10,697 nucleotides of DNA from positions 1 through 10,697 of the forward strand of contig JAJCYX010000039.1 of NCBI GenBank assembly GCA_029262715.1, written 5' to 3'. This DNA comes from Chloroflexota bacterium (GTDB lineage: Bacteria; Chloroflexota; Dehalococcoidia; Lucifugimonadales; Lucifugimonadaceae). The notes beneath the pieces were generated by a model. It saw nothing but the letters and a program-made list of their open reading frames with translations, made no database searches and had not been told where the DNA came from. Shown here in pieces: positions 5,533 through 10,697 of the stretch. Both the position numbers and the translations under genes were made by a program. Every line of letters begins with the position of its first letter. Positions within the stretch are counted from its first letter, which is position 1.

Positions 5533-6965
5533 TACGAGTACAGCAGCGACTTCCCTGGATCGATCACCTCGAAGGGTAGGCCGTAACCGTTCGCCGCGGA
5601 AACTCCTGATTCGGTGATCAGCAGTCTCCCGCCTGAGCCGACTGCACGGCCATCGATCATAACCATCTGTCCTGCAACGAAACTCATCACTGCACGACCC
5701 CGTTTTGGGTCGATAACGGTCAGATCGGCGTCCATCCCGGCTCCAATTCGACCCTTCTTGTCGAGACCGATCATGCGGGCCGGGTTGAACGACAGCTTCT
5801 CGGCCATCTCAAGCGGCGTCAGGCCGCCGAAGCGCACCATGTTCAACGCCTGTTCGATGTTGACATTCCGGGGGAGCGAACCTGCGTCGCTGGCGATGGC
5901 GTCTACGATGAACGAGCCGTCCGCACGTTTGGCCGCCGTAAGTTGGAACGCCGTGTCTGCGCGGTTGACGGGAAAGCTCATTCCAACGAGAGAATCGGCG
6001 TCATTGAACAGTTGAACGCCCGCTTCGCCGGTCACCAGTGAGAGGCCGGAAGGTGATTGGCGGACCACGGAGCCGTACTGGTCAGCGATGGCTCTCCGCA
6101 GGCCGTCACGCGTGGTTTCGTAGTCTCTGAGCCGCAGACAGTTGCGAGCCACGTCCATTCGCACATTGCCATCTTCATCGCACTCGCCACGGGTGAAGTT
6201 GGGGCGTGCGAGATGGACCTCGGAAACGACGCGGCCACGCAGAGACTCGAGGATCTGGAGCGCTTCTGCGATCTCTTCTGCGGGCGGGAGAATCGAGCCT
6301 CGGCAGTATGCGTTGATGTGTGCGACATGAACACGACCGTTTTCGCCGAGAAGTGCTGGCAGCTCACGCATACCGTCGAGCCTGCTGCCTGAGCTCTTAG
6401 TGCCTACATGGAACGCAACGTATGCCTGGCGCTCGTTGCAGGCGGCGATGATGTCGGCCGTGACGTCCATCGAGAACGGGTAGTAGCCGCCCCACATCTT
6501 CAGGCCGATCAGACCTGACATGAGTGCGGTGTCGAGGGTGTTGCGGACCGTGGCCGGTGATGGGTCATCGTCAGGCAGGGTAACGCCCGGTTTCAGCATG
6601 CCGAGACCGGCGACGTTGGCACCGGCACCATGCTGCTTGATGCCAGCAACCAGCTGTTCCATGCGACCGCCGAGGTCGACAACGGTCGTCGCACCGGCCT
6701 GCACCACGCTACGAAGGCCGATTCCGGGGTCAGTCACGCCGTCCAGGTCGCCACCTACGTGGACATGGGTGTCGATCATGCCGGGGATCAGCCAATTGCC
6801 ATGAAGTTCGATCACTTCGGCTGATCCCGGCGCATCGAAATTGCCGCCAACTGCGTATATCGAGCCGTCGGCTACGGCCACATCCAGCACGGCGTCAGTG
6901 CCGGACGAAGGGTCCAGGACCCTTGCGTATTTTAGAACCAGATCGGGCTGAGGTGAGTCAGACAT
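5532..6965 (-). CDS. Amidohydrolase-superfamily metal-dependent hydrolase
   Basis: The 477-aa product has the full layout of a dihydroorotase/hydantoinase/D-aminoacylase-like amidohydrolase: a small N-terminal beta-sandwich, a metal-binding barrel and a C-terminal return to the sandwich. Metal ligands are visible: DTHVHVG (H67, H69), the likely carboxylated Lys K156 in GLKMWGG, H186 in AFHVG, H213/H216 in HVAHINAY and the catalytic Asp D360 in AIASDAGS. The C-terminal GRIGAGMDADLTVIDP (405-420) is typical. It should hydrolyse a cyclic or linear amide (C-N) bond in the cytoplasm; the substrate cannot be told from sequence. The ATG 6965 start gives a normal N-terminus, but I see no ribosome binding site before it. 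It is monocistronic, 57 bp from the divergent gene starting at 7023. Its stop overlaps a hairpin unit. Confidence 0.93.
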   Translation of the reverse strand: MSDSPQPDLVLKYARVLDPSSGTDAVLDVAVADGSIYAVGGNFDAPGSAEVIELHGNWLIPGMIDTHVHVGGDLDGVTDPGIGLRSVVQAGATTVVDLGGRMEQLVAGIKQHGAGANVAGLGMLKPGVTLPDDDPSPATVRNTLDTALMSGLIGLKMWGGYYPFSMDVTADIIAACNERQAYVAFHVGTKSSGSRLDGMRELPALLGENGRVHVAHINAYCRGSILPPAEEIAEALQILESLRGRVVSEVHLARPNFTRGECDEDGNVRMDVARNCLRLRDYETTRDGLRRAIADQYGSVVRQSPSGLSLVTGEAGVQLFNDADSLVGMSFPVNRADTAFQLTAAKRADGSFIVDAIASDAGSLPRNVNIEQALNMVRFGGLTPLEMAEKLSFNPARMIGLDKKGRIGAGMDADLTVIDPKRGRAVMSFVAGQMVMIDGRAVGSGGRLLITESGVSAANGYGLPFEVIDPGKSLLYS

Positions 6966-7010
6966 GAGTAAGGCGTGCTGAATTTGGCTGCGAATGGGCT
7001 TTGGCTGGTA

Positions 7011-7016
7011 GATACT
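7011..7016 (+). promoter_or_regulatory. Possible -10 box for the anchored Ig-like protein
   Basis: GATACT (4 of 6 to TATAAT) ends 6 bp before the GTG at 7023. If used, transcription would start at or next to the start codon, giving a leaderless mRNA. The -35 is poor, so this is tentative. Confidence 0.25.
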
Positions 7017-7022
7017 AATGCC

Positions 7023-7664
7023 GTGAATTCACCTACGTACATAACTGCACACAAGTTCGGGCCCGCAAAAGCGCTCATGGCATTTGCCCTGTTCGCCATT
7101 CTCGCGGTCGGGGCGGTCTACGTTCCAGCCACTGCATTTGCGCAGGAGGAACCGGCTGCGAATGCCGAACTTGTCATCTACGACGAGATAACCGGACCGT
7201 ACAGGGTCAAGATCTCACAATTTCCCGCGCGAGCGATTGTCGGGACCCTGCGTGTGATCATTGAGCCAACTGACGCCGAGACTGGCTTGCCGGTAGAGAA
7301 TGCGCTTGTCCGGGTGTTCGGAATGCCACCAGCGGAGGGTGAGAGGCAATTCAGTCCGGGTCTGAACTCGCCGACGAACCGTAGGCTCTATTTCGGGCAG
7401 ATGGAGCTTGAGGAACCGGGTGTGTGGACGCTGGATGTGGAGATTGATGCCGACAAGGGCCGTGCGATTGCCATAGCTCAGGCGACTATCCACGAGAGGG
7501 CTCGTAGCGGCGATAACACGCTGGTCGGTACGATTCTGTTTGTGCTGATCTCGGTTGCGTTCGTTGGCGTAGGTCTATGGCTGTGGTTCAGTTCGAAGCG
7601 GGCGCAGCGACGCAGGGATGCCATTCGCAAAGATGGGGGAAGCCCGCGCCGCAGTTCGGGTTAA
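7023..7664 (+). CDS. Secreted Ig-like (YtkA/FixH-like) protein with C-terminal membrane anchor
   Basis: With the GTG at 7023 the product has 213 residues. Residues 1-40 form a signal peptide: a basic stretch near 10-16, a hydrophobic core ALMAFALFAILAVGAVYV, and cleavage after AFA-40 before QEEP. Residues about 45-160 look like an all-beta domain of the YtkA/FixH type: GPYRVKI, VGTLRVIIEPTD, LPVENALVRVFG and GVWTLDVEI. A transmembrane helix follows (about 166-189, LVGTILFVLISVAFVGVGLWLW), then a basic tail with KRAQRRR. This predicts an outside domain anchored by its C-terminus. An in-frame GTG at 6975 would add 16 residues that spoil the signal peptide, so I prefer 7023; ATG 7077 is a shorter option. 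Function unknown; related domains occur in copper or respiratory-complex settings, but no such gene is adjacent. Its TAA overlaps that of the next, convergent gene. Confidence 0.75.
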   Translation: MNSPTYITAHKFGPAKALMAFALFAILAVGAVYVPATAFAQEEPAANAELVIYDEITGPYRVKISQFPARAIVGTLRVIIEPTDAETGLPVENALVRVFGMPPAEGERQFSPGLNSPTNRRLYFGQMELEEPGVWTLDVEIDADKGRAIAIAQATIHERARSGDNTLVGTILFVLISVAFVGVGLWLWFSSKRAQRRRDAIRKDGGSPRRSSG

Positions 7665-8098
7665 GTGCGCTTTACGTTGCAATAGATCAACTCCGGGTCT
7701 TCCGGATCTAGATGTTTGATTGAGCCACTGAATTCCCAGCCGCGTGAACTCATCAGCGCTCTCATTGGCTGATTCGATTCGTTCGTCGATGTCCACAGAC
7801 GGTCCGTCTTACAGATGTCTCGCGCGCTCTGCATGAGAACAGAGCCGATTCCCTGTCTCCTGTATTCCGGTTCAACCCAGAGGATCGATACGAATCCCTC
7901 CTCGAAAAATGTGTCCTGCAATGACATCCAGCCGACGATATTTGAGCCATCCTCCGCAAGCCAGAACTCTTGCGACTTGACCCATCTTTCGATCAGTTCG
8001 GAACCAGGATAATTCGATTCACGCTGTTGTTGGCGCAATTGCAGAGCTGCAAGGTCCGATGACGTGGCGAGCCGGTACGAGATGTTGGCACTACCCAT
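7661..8098 (-). CDS. GNAT-family N-acetyltransferase
   Basis: At 145 aa this is a single GNAT domain, which transfers an acetyl group from acetyl-CoA to an amine. ISYRLATSSDLAAL (6-19) is the usual first strand and helix. FWLAEDGSNIVGWMSL (45-60) forms strands 2-3. SILWVEPEYRRQGIGSVLM (71-89) is strand 4 with the CoA pyrophosphate-binding loop RRQGIG. TNESNQPMRALMSSRGWEFSG (105-125) is the typical C-terminal part. The substrate cannot be predicted. AGGAG at 8106-8110, 7 nt before the ATG, fixes the start. It begins 24 bp after the stop of the MFS gene in the same direction, so the two are probably co-transcribed and may share a substrate, for example a small molecule or toxin that is both exported and acetylated; that link is inference. 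Its TAA stop overlaps the TAA of the opposite gene. Confidence 0.88.
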   Translation of the reverse strand: MGSANISYRLATSSDLAALQLRQQQRESNYPGSELIERWVKSQEFWLAEDGSNIVGWMSLQDTFFEEGFVSILWVEPEYRRQGIGSVLMQSARDICKTDRLWTSTNESNQPMRALMSSRGWEFSGSIKHLDPEDPELIYCNVKRT

Positions 8099-8105
8099 TT
8101 GTAGA

Positions 8106-8110
8106 CTCCT
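8106..8110 (-). promoter_or_regulatory. Ribosome binding site of the GNAT gene
   Basis: AGGAG on the minus strand, 7 nt before the ATG, within the 24-bp gap after the transporter stop. It supports translation of the second gene of an operon. Confidence 0.6.
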
Positions 8111-8122
8111 GACTCGCGGGCA

Positions 8123-9388
8123 CTATGCCTTCTCCTCTGGCGGGCGAGTGTTCCTGAAAGCCATGTAGATGGCTACGTTGTAGGCCAGCTTCAGCCCGGC
8201 TCCTGTCACCCACGGCGCTACCGTGATCGAACTCGACCAGAGCACGCCTGTGACCGTCGTGCTCGGTAGCCGCCCGATGCCGCGGCCAAGGTTATTTGTC
8301 GCCGCCATGACGTCTCGTTCATCCTCCGGGACAATGGCCATCACGTAGGACTGTCGAGTCGGCACGTCCATCTCGTCGAACAGCCCGCGCAAGACCCACA
8401 GCAAGATTGCTACGGCGGCTCCCGGTGCGAACGCGAATCCCAGTATCAGCAGGTTGCTTGCTACCTGTGTGAATACCAGTGTGTTGAGAAGACCGATCCT
8501 CGCCGCCACCTTTGGAGCCAGCCAGATCGAGACCAGGTTCGCTGACTGCGTTGCGATTAGCACAAGCCCGACTGTTCCCTCGTTAACTCCGTACTGGGTA
8601 AAGAGCCATATCGATAGGAATGTGTCGAATATCAGGCCGCCAGAGAACGAATCGACACCGAACAGAGCTGAGGTTCTCAGGATTCGACCACGCGCCTTCG
8701 CCTTGAGCGGATTTACCCACGGTCCGGCCTGAGTTTTGCTGTCGGTCGAAGGCTCGGCGGCGGACGAGAGTAGTCCGTAGATCACGGCTGTGAGCAGGTT
8801 GAGACCGATGTAGATACCGAATACGACCCTGTGAGCGTCGACTAGATCGAAGTCGCGTACTTCGATCAGGAATGTGGCGATGCCGACCAGTCCTGCGCCC
8901 GCGATGCGCCCGGCAGCTGATGAGAGCGTGAGGTAGGAGAACGCCTGCGTGCGGTGCGATGCTCTTGAGACCTGTGCCAGCCCGCTCTGTTCAAGCTGGA
9001 TCATCGGCCCGACGTGCATGCCGCTTGCGGCGTATGCGCCGAAGAAGGAGCCGAGCGCTAGCAGCCATATGTTGTCTGTGAACAGGAGTAAAAAGCCGGC
9101 CAGTGTTGTGATGAGTGCGATCATCACGAACGAGACGCGCCGGGACAGTCTTGAGCCTGTGAACATGAGCCCGAATGAGAGCAGCAGGCCGCCCGCGAGA
9201 CTGATACCCAGCAGGAGGCCAAGTTCAGATTGGGAGTAGCCAAGGCCTTCGATGAGGAAGATGCCGATGAGCACGGCCATGATGGTGCGTGCTGCGTCCC
9301 TGGTGCCACGTCCGGCATACATCAGCCACGCATCGGCTCGTGGCCTGCCGGGTTGGCTAGTGGGCGTTTCTGGAGCGGTCTGTTGCAT
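8123..9388 (-). CDS. Major facilitator superfamily transporter
   Basis: The 421-aa product is a polytopic inner-membrane protein of normal MFS size. Hydrophobic segments are visible from about residue 35 onward (35-52, 56-76, 86-104, 107-125, 146-165, 178-199). A charged central loop at 210-236 follows, then a second set from about 240 to 410, consistent with 6+6 helices. SRLSRR near 79-84 after helix 2 is the usual loop 2-3 position. FDEMDVPTRQSYVMAIVPEDER (337-358) is a motif I recall from a branch of MFS proteins with drug-efflux-like annotations. It should be a proton-coupled exporter or importer of a small molecule; the substrate is unknown. The start ATG 9388 has no Shine-Dalgarno site; instead a perfect palindrome lies 5 bp upstream (9394-9409), suggesting tight transcriptional control. 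It is followed by the GNAT gene. Confidence 0.92.
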   Translation of the reverse strand: MQQTAPETPTSQPGRPRADAWLMYAGRGTRDAARTIMAVLIGIFLIEGLGYSQSELGLLLGISLAGGLLLSFGLMFTGSRLSRRVSFVMIALITTLAGFLLLFTDNIWLLALGSFFGAYAASGMHVGPMIQLEQSGLAQVSRASHRTQAFSYLTLSSAAGRIAGAGLVGIATFLIEVRDFDLVDAHRVVFGIYIGLNLLTAVIYGLLSSAAEPSTDSKTQAGPWVNPLKAKARGRILRTSALFGVDSFSGGLIFDTFLSIWLFTQYGVNEGTVGLVLIATQSANLVSIWLAPKVAARIGLLNTLVFTQVASNLLILGFAFAPGAAVAILLWVLRGLFDEMDVPTRQSYVMAIVPEDERDVMAATNNLGRGIGRLPSTTVTGVLWSSSITVAPWVTGAGLKLAYNVAIYMAFRNTRPPEEKA

Positions 9389-9393
9389 TCGAG

Positions 9394-9409
9394 CGTGTAT
9401 GTATACACG
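9394..9409. promoter_or_regulatory. Palindromic operator before the MFS gene
   Basis: CGTGTAT (9394-9400), GT, ATACACG (9403-9409) is a perfect inverted repeat with a 2-bp centre. It lies 5 bp upstream of the transporter ATG. On the minus strand it includes TATACA, which could be the -10, so a bound repressor would block the promoter. The shape suits a dimeric one-component repressor; no regulator gene is nearby in the window. Confidence 0.5.
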
Positions 9410-9480
9410 AGCGATCTACCGGATGCGCAGGATCGGGCGGTTCGGGATCGAAGCCGATCAAGCGAACTTTGATTGAACGC

Positions 9481-9516
9481 GAGAGAGCCATCGCCTGGTG
9501 TGGCGATGGCTCTCTC
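9481..9516. terminator. Perfect 15-bp stem hairpin
   Basis: GAGAGAGCCATCGCC (9481-9495) pairs without mismatch with GGCGATGGCTCTCTC (9502-9516) around a 6-nt loop, TGGTGT. It lies about 110 bp past the stop of the repeat-protein gene and 90 bp before the MFS start. No T run follows on either strand, so it may be a terminator of non-classical type or an RNA-stability structure. Confidence 0.55.
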
Positions 9517-9588
9517 CCTGTTGCCGGGTCAGAGTTGCCGGGTGTCGGGATGTTCGCTGCTTGCTGGCACCCCGGTTGAGAGACAGTT

Positions 9589-9602
9589 GGCCGCTTTCGG
9601 CC
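9589..9602 (-). terminator. Small GGCCG hairpin after the repeat-protein gene
   Basis: On the minus strand GGCCG-AAAG-CGGCC lies 25 bp past the TAA at 9627-9629. It is a 5-bp GC stem with a stable GNRA-like loop but no T run; its role as an mRNA 3' end is uncertain. Confidence 0.3.
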
Positions 9603-9626
9603 TCATGCTTCTCGAAACACTAACCG

Positions 9627-10697
9627 TTAGACGTTGTCATCATCTGAGTCGTCGTCGAGGCTGCCGTTACGGCGCTCGTCTGCCCTTTTACGGGCCTCTT
9701 CGAGTCGCTTCCTTGCGTCCTCACGAGCGTCTTCGATGCGCTTTCCAGCGTCGCCCCTGGCCTTTTCGATGCGCTCTTCTGCATCTTCACGAGCCTTCTG
9801 GATGCGCTTTTCAGCGTCCTCACGTGCCTTTGCAATCCGATCTTCAGCGTCTTCGCGGGCGTCCCTGATGCGTTCGTCTGCGTCTTCACGGGCCAGTTCG
9901 ATCCGCTTCTGCGCCTCTTCACGCTGCTCAGGAGTCAAGCGGTCCGAGTTCTCAACAGCAGCGTCGAGGCGCTTCTTGGCGTCTTCTCGTGCGTCGTTAA
10001 CGCGGTCCTGGATCTTGGAACGAGCCTCATCGATACGGCCTTCCGCGTTGCCGCGGGCCTCGTCGATACGGTCCTGTGCCTTGAGCCGAGCTTCGTCGAT
10101 GCGAACCTGTGCGATTATGCGAGCCTCATCGATACGGGCCTGTGCCTTGACCCGTGCCTCGTCGATGCGGGCACGAATCTTCTCGTCGATGTCGCTGTTC
10201 TCGATGCGGTCCTTAATGGTGTCCAGCACCTCTGCGCGCTGAGCGTTGTATCGCTCTCGGACTTCCTGCAGTTTCGACTCAAGCTCTCCCCGTTCCTCGG
10301 CAAGCTTCTTGAGGCGCTCTTCGATCTTCTCTGCAGCCTGAGTGGCGGCGATTCGCAGCTTCTTGCCACGCTTGTCTGAGCGTGTGATCAGCAGAACTTC
10401 GTCGCCCTCTTCGCCTTCGATCTCGACCTCGGTCTCGATCTCAACCTCTTCGCCGTCCTCGTCCAGGTACTTCAGGCGGTCCTTGATGGCGTCCTTGATC
10501 TTTTCGAGGACGATAACTCGGTGGTGCTTGCGAGTTGCCTTGGAAGGAACGATCACAACCCTGAGTGCAGTTGCTGTCCTGAATACATCACTGTCATCTG
10601 AAGGTGTTGCGTCTTCGTTAGCACGCTTGACCAGCAGAATTCCGACCTTGTCGCCCTCTTCGAGAGCGGACAGTTCAACCTCACCGTTCGGTGGCTG
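9627..10697 (-). CDS. Highly charged hendecad-repeat (coiled-coil) protein, 5' end beyond the window
   Basis: The minus frame is open from the right window edge to TAA 9627-9629, giving 356 visible residues; the start is outside. An internal GTG at 10554-10556 is possible, but the 47 residues before it look like genuine protein (GEVELSALEEGDKVGILLVKRA). Residues 1 to about 120 contain two similar small beta modules (GDKVGILLVKR and GDEVLLITRSD), perhaps OB-like as in DUF5666-type proteins. A long helix follows, then fifteen consecutive 11-residue repeats (residues 177-341) of the type R-I-x-x-A-R-x-x-A-x-x. The acidic tail is DDDSDDDNV. Hendecads form right-handed coiled coils or amphipathic helices. 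The repeats are almost all Arg, Lys, Asp, Glu and Ala. No function is recognised. The plus-strand Ser-rich frame opposite is its antisense shadow. Confidence 0.85.
   Translation of the reverse strand, partial: QPPNGEVELSALEEGDKVGILLVKRANEDATPSDDSDVFRTATALRVVIVPSKATRKHHRVIVLEKIKDAIKDRLKYLDEDGEEVEIETEVEIEGEEGDEVLLITRSDKRGKKLRIAATQAAEKIEERLKKLAEERGELESKLQEVRERYNAQRAEVLDTIKDRIENSDIDEKIRARIDEARVKAQARIDEARIIAQVRIDEARLKAQDRIDEARGNAEGRIDEARSKIQDRVNDAREDAKKRLDAAVENSDRLTPEQREEAQKRIELAREDADERIRDAREDAEDRIAKAREDAEKRIQKAREDAEERIEKARGDAGKRIEDAREDARKRLEEARKRADERRNGSLDDDSDDDNV
9675..10169 (-). repeat. Fifteen coding 33-bp repeats (11 residues each)
   Basis: Units run from RIDEARVKAQA to RLEEARKRADE, without indels. 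Units 1-5 form one subfamily (RIDEARxxAQx), 9-14 another (RIxxAREDAEx), and 7-8 are the most diverged (RLDAAVENSDR, LTPEQREEAQK). The DNA copies differ at many third positions, so the array is not freshly duplicated. Confidence 0.85.

Larger units (their letters stand above)
9389..9626. other. Intergenic spacer between two minus-strand genes
   Basis: These 238 bp hold, from right to left on the minus strand, a GGCCG hairpin, a perfect 15-bp stem and the palindrome at the transporter start. A plus-strand open frame crossing it runs into the antisense of the repeat protein and is not credible. Confidence 0.5.

Noticed and set aside
9675..10169. 33-bp periodic repeats resembling a CRISPR array or satellite
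   Set aside because: The period is 33 bp without distinct spacers, stays in one reading frame and encodes regular 11-residue units; it is a coding repeat.
9634..10242. 202-residue plus-strand frame rich in Ser, Arg and Ala
   Set aside because: It is exactly antisense to the hendecad-repeat gene; its repeats are the mirror of those codons, and it has no start signal.

Overview
The window (about 10.7 kb, fairly GC-rich, mostly tight bacterial genes) looks like a chromosomal segment of a free-living bacterium. The proteins suggest the Chloroflexota, possibly a marine SAR202-type or related lineage: a solitary dihydrolipoyl dehydrogenase, amidohydrolase, YtkA/FixH-like anchored protein and beta-propeller of the kinds common there, plus many short palindromic intergenic repeats. 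The placement is an inference; there is no rRNA or tRNA marker.

Layout. (1) 1-1180, minus: 3'-truncated gene for a lipoprotein with a long Thr/Pro-rich tether and a cellulose-binding / glycoside-hydrolase-like domain. (2) 1181-1602: divergent spacer with a strong hairpin and a perfect TATAAT box. (3) 1603-3012, plus: dihydrolipoyl dehydrogenase, whose TAG stop runs into two tandem 20-bp hairpin units. (4) 3230-3937, plus: small beta-propeller protein, convergent with (5) 3974-4699, minus: cytidylate-kinase-like P-loop protein. (6) 4700-5531: 830 bp without a gene. It holds an AT-rich stretch with operator-like repeats, then a dense cluster of palindromic repeat families. (7) 5532-6965, minus: amidohydrolase, divergent from (8) 7023-7664, plus: a secreted-domain protein with a C-terminal membrane anchor. 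(9) 7661-8098 and 8123-9388, minus: a GNAT acetyltransferase downstream of an MFS transporter, apparently one operon with a 16-bp palindrome just before the transporter start. (10) 9389-9626: spacer with a perfect 15-bp stem hairpin. (11) 9627-10697, minus: 5'-truncated gene for a highly charged protein built of fifteen 11-residue repeats.

The genes do not form one pathway. The only convincing co-transcribed pair is MFS plus GNAT; the other genes seem to be single transcription units. I see no defence island, phage, transposase, CRISPR or biosynthetic cluster. The most unusual features are the stop-codon-anchored hairpin repeat, which occurs four times, and the hendecad-repeat protein. The repeat cluster and two operator-like sites come next.
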